The position numbers and the translations under genes are program-made. Source: Chiridota heheva (taxonomy: Eukaryota > Echinodermata > Holothuroidea > Apodida > Chiridotidae). Taken from it: a stretch of DNA of 64,000 nt. How positions within the stretch are numbered: position 1 is the first letter of the stretch; each line of letters begins with the position of its first letter. The notes under the pieces are model-generated. The model made no database searches. It saw only the letters and a list, made by a program, of their open reading frames with translations, and was not told the origin of the DNA. Of this stretch, positions 13,501 to 22,613 are shown piece by piece. The stretch spans positions 160,001 to 224,000 of the forward strand of contig JAIGNY010003778.1 in the NCBI GenBank assembly GCA_020152595.1, given 5' to 3'.

Positions 13501-16500
13501 CTTGCCATCGTGTCTATCTTATGGATCTTTTTAAAATAAGACCCACCAAAAAATAAACTTTGTCTTCGCTTTATAAACAGAAGACATAGCAGTGTCGATC
13601 TGATTGTGGCAAGTCAAATTTAGAGCGCATGGATTTATCTTCTTCTTGTTTGCTTTGGGAGTCATTTTTCATCTTTTTGTCTTTCTTTTCACAGCACAGT
13701 ATCCACTGTGGCAATCTGTATGATAGTACAAAGCACTGGTTGCGTCCGCAGACAGAATGTCTTGCGTAGCTTTCGCAAAATGATCGCTAGTTAATGACCT
13801 TCTTCGTTCTGCCGCCAATAAGGAAAAAATAGACCTGGGATAAATTAAGTACATAATCTATTATTCTTCAGCTTCTTTGGGGGCCCCCATTCTGCCTAGG
13901 CCTTGGTCTGTGTACGAACGGTCAGTCAGTGGATATAGGGAAGCTCTTGTTGTGTCTGGCTTGACTGTTGTTTTCTTTTGGTTTGTCCTTATTACCCTGG
14001 GAACGGATATTCTTAAAGGATTAGTTCAGTGGTCAAGCAAGTTTATTGTATATGAAAGAGGACTAAAAAAAAAAAGTGAAGAAAGCATTCAAAAATCTGT
14101 TAAGGAGATATATAAGTTTAAAGTTTGGTATCATTTCTGTAAAACGACTAAAAACAGACTAGTTGTGATATCACAGCCTAAAATTCCTTAAAATCTTTAT
14201 GTATTTTAAAGAAAGTTGATTTAATTTGTTCACTATTTAAATTATTTTCCCTCAAATTTTCTTCAGGTGGTATATTATAAATACCCTTCCTAGATTCAGT
14301 TTTACTACATTTTTGACATATACAGTCTGGTTTTTAAACAACAAAATCACAGGACAAAATATGATAGAATACATATTTGGACCTTTTAACATATTTTCCG
14401 GACCTTTTTAACATTGCAATTTTACTTGGGGCGGTCGTACAACCCTGTCGATCGCCCCCGCCCCCTCCACCTTGGCTACACCCATGCCCAGGGATTTAAT
14501 ATAGATTTTTAATTATAAAGCAAATTTGAGGTTTTTGTAAGCAGATTAACATTGATGACCCCTATGGTTGCCATTTCAAGTGTGACCTATACATTTTTAT
14601 GAACATTCTAGACAACAGCGCAGCTACAGTAGGGGAAGGGGGCATGGGAAACTTGACGCTTGGCGTCCCATAATAAACATATCGCAACATCTTTGTTTAC
14701 AATGCTCAGGGTCTAAAAATATTTGCTCGGGCCCTTAGGAGACGGGGTTTAGTTGAGCCAACTCTTACATTTCCAGCTATTGTAACGACAACAAGAGGCA
14801 CATGTACAATTAAGTTGTGCCATGAATAGTTTACCTATTTGTCTCAGTGCTGACGCTATAGTAACTAATTAATCATCAACATCATAAATAATGTCCATGT
14901 CTTGGCTTAAAGGAGCACTAGACCGAACTGTGGGAGCATATTTGTAGGGGTCCCCCAAAGAATCAAATTTTTTGTTAGCACGCAACGGTATACCAATTTT
15001 TTGATTAATATGAATATTCAAGTGACTTTTGCCCTTATGTCGTCTGTGGGCTATGGAGGCACTGAAATGTATCGATCTGTTGTGGATAGATTCTTCAAAG
15101 TCTCAATGTATTCTATCATATTTTGTCCTGCGATTTTGTGGCTTAAAAATTATGGGATATGTCAAAAGAGTAGTAAAACTGAAGCTATAGGAAGGGTGTA
15201 TTCATAACATACCACCAGAAGACAGTTCAAGAAAAAATAGTGAAAATATGAAATAAACTTTCTTTAGAATACATTAAGAATTGTTAAGAATGTGAGGATT
15301 AAGACGCCAACTTTCCATAGTAGACTGTCTACACAGTCATTTTTACACAATCATTTCTACACAGGTAAGACATAACTTTAAACTTGAATATCTCCTTAAC
15401 GGAATAAGATTTTTGATAGCTTTTTTCACCATTTTGTTTCTTTTGATATGTTTGAAGTCCCCTTTTCATATAGGAAAACATGAAATATTTGTTTAGTGGT
15501 CATATGCTTGACCACTGAATAAATCCTTTAAATATCATGGTCAATACATTCTTTTAATAATCAGACTTATTACACTGAGACCAGGAAGCGGGAAGGTACC
15601 CCCAGCTTCCTACACCTTTCGATAAGTGATTTTTTTTTTTTTTTAACATGCGACCTTTTGGTCACCCAGTGAGAAATTTTGGTTGCCCGGAAAACAAAAT
15701 TCTGACTCGGGTGCACTGGGCGACCAGAATTTTCGCCTTGGTTTAACAAAATGACTGCCCCGGGCCATACAGTCGTAGAATAAAAGTTTTAAAAAAAAAA
15801 CATCACATGAAATAAATGTTATGCATGTTATGTCACACTTAATATCTTCCTAATTTTAAAGGTGCTAAAATTAACATGTTCCTGCGTGCTGTCGTCATCT
15901 ACCCTGGGCAGCCATAGGAGTTGTGGTTGCAGTTGTAGGATTGTGGTTGCCCAGTGAAATTTCCTTGAAAAATTCGCTGCTTTTGATACAGCCCTTTTCG
16001 ATAAGTACCGTTTGCTTTTTGGCACTCAAAGCTGAATACGCCACTGATCAGTCTATGTTTTAGACGTTTCATTTGATATTTGGGATAAACGTTTCACATC
16101 AAATTACCAGTAATAGGCGACAATTCCGCATGTACGATGCATACGGTGTCAACAAATTGATGCACACCTAGAAATTCCTAACGCACACCCATTTCTCCAA
16201 TTCTTAAATAAAACCCTGCCCTATTTATAATGGTTCTAATACAAGATGATTTACCCATGTATCTTTCGGCGGAATAACCGAGTTGAGGGACAGAGGCCCT
16301 TTAAGGCTACTGTCTAGGCCCGGTACAGGTAAAAGTTGCTGCAATTGGAATTTATGTGCACCCAAGGTTCCACATATGGAACATTTATGTGACCTCAAAG
16401 GTATATGGTTCCCATACAAGAAGATTCATCCCTGTATTTTTTCGGCTAAATGAACAACCTGAGGGACATGGGCCCTTTAATGCTACTGTCTGGACCACGG

Positions 16501-19500
16501 TGCAGGATAAAGTTACTGTTATTGGTATTTATGTGACCCCCAAGGTATAATGGTTCCCATACAAGAAGATTCATCCATGCATCTTTTCGGCTGAATAAAC
16601 GAGTTTAGGGACAGGGGCTCTTAAAGGCTACTGTGTGGGCCCCGGTACAGGATAAAGTTGCTGTCATTGAAATTTATGTGACCCCCAAGGTATAATAATT
16701 TCAACAACAGAAGATTCATCCATGTATCTTTTCGGCTAAATAAACAAATTGAGGGACACGGGCCTTTTAAGGCTACTGTCTGTGCCCCGGTTCAGGATAA
16801 AGTTGCTGTCATTGGTATTTATGTGACCCGCAAGGTATAATGGTTCCAATAAAAGAAGATTCGTCCATGTATATTTTTGGCTGAATAAACAAGTTGAAGG
16901 AGAGGGGCCCTTTAAGGCTACAGTCTGGGTCCCTGTACAGGACACACTTGCTGTCATTGGTAATTATATGATCCCCAAGGTATAATGTTTTAATACAAGA
17001 AGATTCACCCATGTATCTTTTCGGCTAAATAACCTCCCTGAGTGGGCCCCTTTAAGGCTACTGTCTGGGTCCTGATACAAGTATAAGTTGCTGTCATGGC
17101 TATGGCCGACATGAGTACCCTCTTGGGAGCATAATCCAACAAATTTGTCCGTGTATCTCTTCGGCTGAATAAATGCATTTTTTGTTGGCCCCCTATATTG
17201 TGCCCTTGGCTACTGATACAGGATTTGACCCAGCAGCAACATCGATTAGTGAGTCCTGGTCCAGATGGACATGGCCCGACATTAAAACTTTTTGTATCTT
17301 TTAGCTGAATAAACTGTCTGGGTCTATCACTTTATGAGGCACAAGTTACTCTTAGTGCTCCATAGGGAATTTGAGTAGGGATTTGTTTTTGAGAAAATCC
17401 CTGGTTTGGGACTTATTTCGGCACCCTGAATCGGGGTACTCTGAATGTCTACACCCTGAATGGGGGTCTGAATGTCTACACCCTGAATGGGGGTACTCTG
17501 AATGTAGGTTCCCTGAATGGGGATACTATAAATGTAGGAACCCTGAATGGGGGTACTCTGAGTGTAGGAACCCTGAATGGGGTTACTCTGAATGTCTGCA
17601 CCCTGAATGGGGGTACTCTGGATGTAGGCACCCTGAATGGGAGTACTCTGAATGTAGGCACCCTGAATGGGGGTACTCTGAATGTAGGAACCCTGAATGG
17701 GGGTACTCTGAATGTAGGAACCCTAAATGGAGTTACTCTAAATAAAAGCACCCTGGATGGGAGATGGATTTCCGTGACTTGCTGCATTTGTTTATGGTTA
17801 AGTCGATTTCAGATATCAGTTACGGAAAGAATAAAAAGATCTCAAAAGCAAAGTTGCTTACCGATAGGGACGCTAGGATGACGAGGATCATAAAAGTTAT
17901 AGCAAGAAATATTCGCAGCCTCTCTCCTCCGAACCTTTTGCCCAAGTATTCCGGTACTGTGTAAATCTAAAAGGGATGTTACATGGACAGGTTAATTATC
18001 ATTGCGTATACATCACCAATACTAAGTGTAGGAACGGCAAAAGAGACAAAATAATTCAAGCCACGGGCAGACGGGGTAAGGCGCAGGTAGATCGCTGACA
18101 TACGTAGTCCCTATCTGCAATAGTATTGTATTTCGTTTGCGTCCTAAGGATGACAGTGTATTTGATAAAAGTGACAAGCTCTTTGAATTTTAAACGATTT
18201 TGTTAATTGTATGAATTCCATTTTAATAACATTCATCGCAAGCAATTATTTATCTCTTCAGTGACGTGTCTAAGGGGGGTGGCTATTGGGGCATAGCCCC
18301 CCCCCCCTCTTAGAAAAAATGGTCAAAGTCATCAATATGATTAACTAAAGTATCAACTGAACAATGTGTACAAAACAGAAGATGGCATTTTTTGTAATCG
18401 TATCGACTGAGTTATCGTTATTTTTGGACAAAATCTTCGGGCTTTTATCAAAAATCTTCAATTTGGGGTCAAAACTTTCAAGTTTGGAACACAATCTTAC
18501 AACATAGAACCATTAACCTATGAAAGGGAGGTGAAGTTCCTAATATCAGGGACATGATGTGCGCATGGTCACCACCTCACAATAATTTTCAAAGCAATAC
18601 AATTTTTAGATAGGCCTTTTACCTTTTCGCCAGCGCTCATTGGGAAAAATTGGGAAATTTGTAGAGAATTCTCCTTGAATTTTCAGGAAGTTTTCTTCAT
18701 TTTCAGAAAATTTTCCTCATTTTTAGAAAATGTTCTTCATTTTTAGAATATTTTCTTTAAGTTCTGCGAAATTTTTATCAATTTATAAGAAATCTTCGTA
18801 AATTTTTAGGAATTCTTCGTCAATTTTCGGGAAATCTGTATTTTTCGGGAAATTTCCTTTATTTTCGTGGAATCTTCTTCAATTTTAAGGAAATTTTCTT
18901 CACTTTCTAAGCAAATTCTTTATTTTCAGGAAAGGCACTGTCAATTTCGAAATTTTTTTCAAGAACTTCTCAAAATGGAACAAAATTTCCAACAATATGA
19001 CGCATTTTCTTTCAAATTTACGCATTTTTCTTCAATTTCACACATTTTCCTTCAATTTTACGCATTTTCCTTCTGTTTTATGTTAATAATTTCACAATTT
19101 AATTGTCATTAAAGTAAAGCATACATGTAACCAGGAAATATAAACCTCTTTTGTGGGAAGGGAGAAGGAGAGGGGGTTACCTAACTTCATACGCCTCTGT
19201 CTTCCCTAATCTGAAACTGGCTCTCAATGTTTGTTTGTTTTCTTCAAAAACGAAAAGTTAAACACGTCCCTGTATCTCATCTTATTACATCAGTACATAG
19301 CCTTATTAGTTTTTTTTTTCAAGAAAAGAATACGTCTGTATTGCTGGGAGGGAAGGGAACATTGTTCCCGTGCAATCTTTTAACTTCTTGCACGTTTCCT
19401 CAAAATCTGAATAAATTCGGCGTATATCCTTGTAAGTTGAAGCACTGCTGTAAGCTCTTATATCATACTTGTAAATAGTGATCGGTGACGTAGTTAGCCT

Positions 19501-22402
19501 ATAGCTATATTTTAATTCCGTAGGCAAAATTTAGACAGCTAAAACCCGTTTTTTTTCATATATATGCATCAACCAGGGAGTTGCCATTTAGAAATGGCAA
19601 CTCCCTGCATCAACTCACGTTGAACGTTAGAAAAAGAAACCAATCTTCTTCTTTTTTAATTACTCGTCTCCCTTCCCCTCTCCTTCTTCCACACTGCCAA
19701 AAATGGCCGCTCTTTTCAGCATTTTTGTAATCTGATAATTATCCTTTTAGTTACTTACCCCTGCTGCCGTGTAAATTGGAACAAATATAAATCCAAGTAA
19801 AAGAAGGCACAGGAGTCCCTGCAAGAGAAAAAATGCCTGTTGACTGCCTGACTTAAAAATAAAAAATAAAAATAACAACATTTTCTTTTAAAGAGTTAAA
19901 CGCTAATATGAGATTTATAGATGTATGCGTAGAGGCAACATTATCAATTACATTAATAGCCTGACTATGTTAAACAGAATGACAATAAGAAGAGCCACTG
20001 TTGAATATAACCACATTTAATATATGAAATGCTAAACAAGAATTGAACTATATACCCGACTTTTCAGAAAGTCCATGCATGTACCCCCTCCTCTCCACAC
20101 ACACACATACTTACTTGTACGTTTAATTAAACTTATAACGAGAAATAAAAGTGGCATTAGCATGCTTACATGGTGCCGTATAGCTTATTGATTATCTACG
20201 CTATTGTAGTCACCCTTTATCACTTTTTCCTTGGCAAAATATTGTGCGCTTCAAGAAGAAGTTTAAAGCATTACATACAAGTTTAACAGCTGCTAGATAT
20301 GTTACAACTGAGCTTCCTAATGAGTGCGCTAGTCCATACATAGGCATCATTTATGTTTTCAATTATATTTATTGTCTGGCTGTCTGTGCAATGAGAATCC
20401 ACGGGGTACGCCCCCCCCCCCCCTCTCCCTCCCTCTCCTTTAGACCACATATACCCTCCGTCTTTTTTTGCTAAAACTTCCGATTCTAAATGAAATTTTG
20501 GTTGATACATAAGTCTAGAGCTAGAGTGTGAGAAGAAAAACGTCTTTTAATTTTGTATCAAACCTCATTTGCACAACAGAACAAAAGCTAGTCAGAAATT
20601 CCTGGATCCGCGCCTACTATGCACATATTGTAATTCTATGAAGGTATTTCAATGTTTGGCTTCTAAATTTGAAAACTTTGCACTATACACGCAAAGTAGC
20701 CTATAATCAGAACTTAAAATGAACAGCTAAAACGGCCAAAATCGGACAACTTAACCGGTAGCCGAACATTGACACGCCTCTAAATGACAACTCACTGGTA
20801 TACATAATAGGCCAAACTAGGACCCAATTGGTTTTACTAGTGTCAAACAATATCATTTTTTATTATGTACCAAAGGTCAAAATCTACTCACGGTGAATTC
20901 ATATGATACAACAGCATATCCACTCACAGATGCCGTGCCTGCAACACCAACAAAAGTAGCGCTGCCTATGTTTGATACATATAAGGAAAGGCCGACCTGA
21001 AGTTTGAAAAAGAATTATAAAACGAACTCATCTTAAGGAGAGAAAATACTACTTTCCGACAATATTTATTCTGTCATCCGGGTCACTACACTGCAAATAC
21101 ACGGACGCCTGACGCGTCTTTTTAGTGTTCTGTTTGTTGCTAAAGCGTTAAATTATGCACACGTGTGTTCTACATCAGAATCGTAGATGTTCGATATCTT
21201 AACAGCGTCACTCTTTATTGAACACCATGCGTCAATGTGTTCTTATGAATATAACACGATTCTAATAACCAGCTTTTACACTGATTTTGAATAGCAGAAC
21301 ACCCGGTGTCTCATTTTCCCGTAGAATTGTAAAAATTCAGAGCAATTTGAGGAAAATATGCCTCTTGTCCCCTCACTTTCTGGATAAGAGGTCAACCCCC
21401 ACACACAACACACCCACACACACACGTGCGCGCACACATACCCCCACACACGCGCACACATACCCCCTCCACACACACACACGTTTTCCGGATGAGAGTT
21501 ACGGCCCTGAGTTTACGCAACTTCGACCAACTTGATGTATTGGGGTATGTATAACCCTGGTTGGTTTCATTTGCAAGAGTGAGGGGATATCACCCGGCCA
21601 TTTGCGCTGTCGCTGCATTTTTAACTTACCAGCCACCAGTTCATTTTTCTTCCAGCTAGAAAATACCCGGCAGTTGTGCTTCTGTTTGATATAATACTTG
21701 ACTTTGATTGTCATCAGCACATAGAAAGATAAAATAGAAGAAATTAAGGCAGGCTTTAGGCCTATTATATGGCTCATGATAAGCACGAAAATCGAGTGCA
21801 TTTGAAACCAGCATATTTAAATAAATAACAAAAATCCCCTCCCCAATCACAGAATCGGAAATTTGAGAGGTGTGACATTTGATAATTAATGATCGGTATA
21901 CAATCTAAAGGAACATTAATTTAATAGCGCTAATGACATATCCTTACTTTGAGGATCTGTATCCTTCGGAATGATTTGTGTTTTCGACTGTTCGAGGGAT
22001 GGATCAGCGCACGTTTATCCTTTTATATGTTAAGTAATTGAGTCATTATTTTATTTGCCAATGCGATTTTATTTCTGTTGATTGGTATGTTTTATTGGCG
22101 ACATACCGTACATGAGGCAGTGTGGCAACAAACTAAAAACAACTTGGCTATACTGATACTTGCAGACTTGGGAGCGATAAAACAACTATCCATCTCATTG
22201 ACTCAATCTTCTAATAGCAGGCGCGCCCGGCAAAATCAGAATTAATGAGAGCAGAAGGTTTGGTTGGTGCTTCAACTATGTACTGGTTGCTTGAGCTACT
22301 GTTAACAAACCTTTTTACTTTACTTACCCATATACCAAGAGCCAGTACGACGAGGAAGATGATAACCATGACAACGATGTCAGCGGGAAGTAAGATCGCC
22401 AT
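1441..22402 (-). CDS. SLC5 family sodium/solute symporter (SGLT-like), ten exons, 3' part outside window
   Basis: A plasma-membrane sodium-coupled solute (probably sugar or polyol) symporter on the minus strand. Joined coding exons: 22402-22328, 21701-21630, 20996-20892, 19818-19759, 17966-17862, 12904-12718, 11253-11045, 8428-8293, 6462-6355, 1591-1441. Every junction has GT donor and AG acceptor on the minus strand and compatible phases (0,0,0,0,0,1,0,1,1, then 2 at the last donor). The joined product is about 402 residues and follows vertebrate SGLT order: [73 protein letters not shown]. By memory of SGLT1 numbering, Asn78, Glu102, Tyr290, Lys321 and the Na2-site serines are kept, while His83 is Thr and Trp289 is Tyr. 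SGLTs are usually about 600-700 residues, so the terminal helices and the Gln457 equivalent lie beyond the left edge. Subfamily and substrate cannot be fixed. Confidence 0.93.
1962..3342. repeat. 41-bp minisatellite (about 33 copies)
   Basis: Tandem units with cores GATGGAGGATACCCGCCAGT and ACCTTTCTGCTTGGGGCCC, 38-42 bp, with shared variants (TTTTGGGATC, ATACTCCCAGT) recurring in blocks, so there is higher-order structure. It lies in SLC5 intron 9. Long open frames across it on both strands come from the absence of stops in the unit and are not genes. Confidence 0.95.
3770..5470. repeat. Diverged tandem repeat, about 160-165 bp unit, about 10 copies
   Basis: Recurring order of motifs: TTTGACCTCTGACCTTT, a CATTTTGTGNGGGACA segment, CATCAACCCACCAAGTA, ACTTACGGTTTTCCCAGGAA, then CACAAAATTTACCATTTT. 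Successive CCACCAAG boxes lie at about 3795, 3950, 4112, 4278, 4435, 4607, 4770, 4930, 5103 and 5262, about 160 bp apart. Relatives in reverse orientation lie near 34.5 kb. It lies within SLC5 intron 9. Confidence 0.85.
6355..6462 (-). CDS. SLC5 exon 9 (cysteine-rich loop)
   Basis: 108 nt, phase 1/1, acceptor CATTACAG, donor GTAAGGC. It encodes the extracellular four-cysteine segment ([19 protein letters not shown]) followed by [16 protein letters not shown], aligning with the VAC..P..C...CG...GC.NIAYP.LV.ELMP.G motif of SGLT proteins. Confidence 0.95.
6737..7671. mobile_element. Foldback/MITE-like element with long inverted arms and TA duplication
   Basis: Ends are GACCGGGAGCCCAGACAG and its exact reverse complement. 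The arms stay similar for roughly 400 bp (about 6737-7240 against 7290-7671), meeting near 7290. The dinucleotide TA flanks both ends (6735-6736 and 7672-7673), as expected for Tc1/mariner-type targeting. No transposase frame is present. It sits between the first and second units of the 20-bp array that follows. A related copy with expanded interior lies at 16.2-17.3 kb. Confidence 0.75.
7674..8046. repeat. 20-bp minisatellite (about 18 copies)
   Basis: Units ATTGACAGAGACGTGGCATC with few variants (AGATACG, ACAAAGACG, GGCATAATT). One more unit lies on the other side of the foldback element at about 6710-6734, which shows that the element landed inside the array. Confidence 0.93.
8293..8428 (-). 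CDS. SLC5 exon 8 (QRSLAAKN)
   Basis: 136 nt, phase 0 in and 1 out, acceptor TGACTGCAG, donor GTAAGGG. It encodes [18 protein letters not shown], then [20 protein letters not shown]. The Lys of YLKL aligns with sugar-site Lys321 of human SGLT1. The exon lies only 32 bp from the left tip of the 2.2-kb inverted-repeat element at 8461. Confidence 0.95.
8461..10652. mobile_element. 2.2-kb inverted-repeat (foldback) element
   Basis: Terminal ATGGGCGGCCGTTT at 8461 is mirrored by AAACGGCCGCCCAT ending at 10652. A-rich (left) and T-rich (right) arms of about 600-700 bp stay alignable as inverted copies, including CGCAGCACTTTGCGCACCAC near 9125 against its complement near 10050. The interior, about 9153-10041, holds no convincing ORF. 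It lies in SLC5 intron 7. Flanking duplications are ambiguous (GTTT or ATAT). Confidence 0.75.
10653..10806. repeat. 43-bp tandem repeat, about 3.5 copies
   Basis: Units with GTTTATCGTAGCTGGGCG, TGGTAACAATCTTAAG and CTTTCTT, directly abutting the right end of the 2.2-kb foldback element. The left flank of that element has a similar AAAGCTTCTTTGTTTAT, so the repeat may derive from the insertion site. Confidence 0.8.
11045..11253 (-). CDS. SLC5 exon 7 (extracellular loop, YWCTNQ)
   Basis: 209 nt, phase 1 in and 0 out, acceptor GGAACAG preceded by a T run, donor GTAAAG. It encodes [20 protein letters not shown], an NNT N-glycosylation sequon at the place of the glycosylated Asn of human SGLT1, [15 protein letters not shown], then a helix ending SCYYWCTNQ. 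In the sugar-site segment human Thr287/Trp289 correspond to Ser/Tyr here, while Tyr290 and Trp291 are kept. Confidence 0.95.
11578..12055. repeat. 21-bp minisatellite (about 19 copies)
   Basis: Units AGCACCCATATATAGAAGCTC with point variants. Because 21 is a multiple of three, several frames stay open on the minus strand and encode a seven-residue repeat; these are not genes. It lies in SLC5 intron 6. Confidence 0.93.
12718..12904 (-). CDS. SLC5 exon 6 ([10 protein letters not shown])
   Basis: 187 nt, phase 0 in and phase 1 out, acceptor TTTTTCAG, donor GTAAGATG. It encodes [19 protein letters not shown], a long helix, then the family signature [14 protein letters not shown] and another helix ([12 protein letters not shown]). 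This matches SGLT residues around 175-240. Confidence 0.95.
13070..13855 (-). pseudogene. Decayed fragment of a multicopy gene family with YHxxCH / [13 protein letters not shown] motifs
   Basis: Three minus-strand pieces in different frames lie in an order that fits one decayed gene: [16 protein letters not shown] (about 13680-13750), [20 protein letters not shown] (about 13375-13432) and [15 protein letters not shown]...NPF (about 13210-13300). From memory, D(L/M)VA.EA.YH..C motifs followed by RD..D...NPF occur in large, probably transposon-related, uncharacterised families of cnidarians and echinoderms. Stops and frame changes separate the pieces. Function is unknown. It lies in SLC5 intron 5. 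Confidence 0.45.
14017..15527. mobile_element. TTAA-flanked foldback MITE (family A), with inserted spacer
   Basis: Starts TTAA|AGGATTAGTTCAGTGGTC and ends in the inverted form AATCCT|TTAA. The left arm (14017 to about 14380) is an inverted copy of the right arm (about 15095-15527): both carry CCGTTAAGGAGATAT-like, GACTAGTTGTGAT-like and GGACAAAATATGATAGAATA segments. The spacer (about 14380-15095) includes a family-B MITE-like segment near 14905-15090. TTAA targets and the absence of a transposase suggest a piggyBac-type non-autonomous element; this is inference. Confidence 0.7.
16217..17328. mobile_element. Second copy of the 6.7-kb foldback family with internal 145-bp tandem units
   Basis: Its right half (about 17050-17325) matches the right arm of the 6737-7671 element, ending AATAAACTGTCTGGG, where the terminal bases are lost. 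Upstream of this are about five tandem units of 141-150 bp, each with AAGGCTACTGTCTGGG, TACAGGATAAAGTTGCTGTC, ATTTATGTGACCCCCAAGG and CATGTATCTTTTCGGCT. The same units occur once or twice in the 6.7-kb copy, so the interior expanded here. Confidence 0.7.
17404..17762. repeat. 30-bp minisatellite (12 copies)
   Basis: Units made of ACCCTGAATGGGGGTACTCT plus GAATGTAGGA, with one shortened unit near 17460. The 30-bp length keeps frames open on both strands (a ten-residue repeat), but no start, splice or domain context supports coding. It ends just 100 bp 3' of SLC5 exon 5 on the minus strand. Confidence 0.93.
17862..17966 (-). CDS. SLC5 exon 5 ([10 protein letters not shown] loop)
   Basis: 105 nt, 35 residues, phase 0/0, acceptor CCCTTTTAG, donor GTAAGC. 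It contains [19 protein letters not shown], the most diagnostic cytoplasmic loop of the sodium:solute symporter family, followed by a hydrophobic helix. The intron 3' of it (17861-12905) is the longest in the gene and carries several mobile elements. Confidence 0.95.
18259..19199. mobile_element. hAT-like non-autonomous element (CAGTGACGTGTC... ends)
   Basis: Begins CAGTGACGTGTCTAAGG followed by a G/C-rich tract, and ends TTCATACGCCTCTG. The inverse of that end is CAGAGGCGTATGAA, giving short imperfect terminal inverted repeats of the CAGNGGCGTA type seen several times in this window. The interior is dominated by TTTTCAGGAAATTTTCTTC-like low-complexity units. Only a 4-bp direct repeat (TCTT) flanks it, so the boundary call is tentative. 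Confidence 0.5.
19759..19818 (-). CDS. SLC5 exon 4
   Basis: 60 nt, 20 residues, phase 0/0, acceptor CTCTTGCAG, donor GTAAGTAAC. It encodes a leucine-rich helix ending FVPIYTAAG, the counterpart of the LFVPIY.K.G segment of SGLTs. The next exon continues directly with the [10 protein letters not shown] loop. Confidence 0.92.
20892..20996 (-). CDS. SLC5 exon 3 (SNIGS helix)
   Basis: 105 nt, 35 residues, phase 0/0, acceptor CTTCAG and donor GTGAGT. It encodes [17 protein letters not shown] and then a small-residue helix ending SYEFT. The SNIGS break and the Glu near the end are SGLT landmarks (Asn78 and Glu102 in human SGLT1). The residue aligned with sugar-binding His83 is Thr (residue 63 of this protein). 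Confidence 0.93.
21395..21482. repeat. CA-rich microsatellite with CGCG interruptions
   Basis: CACACA runs broken by CCCC and GCGCGC, in SLC5 intron 2 just 3' (on the minus strand) of exon 2. Confidence 0.85.
21630..21701 (-). CDS. SLC5 exon 2
   Basis: 72 nt, 24 residues, phase 0 at both ends, bounded by an AAAG acceptor and a GTAAGTT donor. It contains [13 protein letters not shown], matching the conserved GG/YFLAGR..WW motif between the first two SGLT helices. The acceptor was chosen because it is the AG that restores the frame from exon 1; its pyrimidine tract is weak, so the 5' boundary is less certain than the 3' one. Confidence 0.8.
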
Positions 22403-22457
22403 CGTTGTTGATTCAGCCGTTATGTTCAAAAGATGAGATGTCGGTGGAGCGCTTGGG
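22328..22457 (-). CDS. SLC5 exon 1 (first coding exon, start codon at 22402)
   Basis: Coding part 22402-22328 gives 25 residues with a hydrophobic first helix ([17 protein letters not shown]) and ends before donor GTAAGT (22327-22322), phase 0. The ATG at 22402-22400 has A at -3 and G at +4, a strong Kozak context. The reading frame stays open upstream through a TTG, but there is no better ATG. A TGCAG acceptor after a pyrimidine-rich stretch lies at 22462-22458, so 22457-22403 is probably 5' UTR of an internal exon, with at least one non-coding exon further upstream. The L1-like insertion begins immediately beyond this acceptor. Confidence 0.85.
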
Positions 22458-22474
22458 CTGCATACAATGAAGAC

Positions 22475-22489
22475 AATTTACAGATTATT
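22475..22489. repeat. Target-site duplication, left copy
   Basis: AATTTACAGATTATT, identical to 25004-25018. It immediately precedes the T-rich (minus-strand A-rich) tail of the LINE. Confidence 0.88.
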
Positions 22490-22613
22490 TTTTTGTTTTG
22501 TTTGTTTGTTTGTTAAATTTATTGAATTCTTCTCCTCGAGTTACAATGTATATACAAAACACAAGTAAGGAATAAACAAAACAATGTTTACATAATACCA
22601 CAAAACATTAACA

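Noticed and set aside
14017-14191. Short ORF at the start of the TTAA foldback element as a transposase fragment
   Set aside because: The sequence is terminal-inverted-repeat DNA shared with the non-coding right end; no transposase motif.
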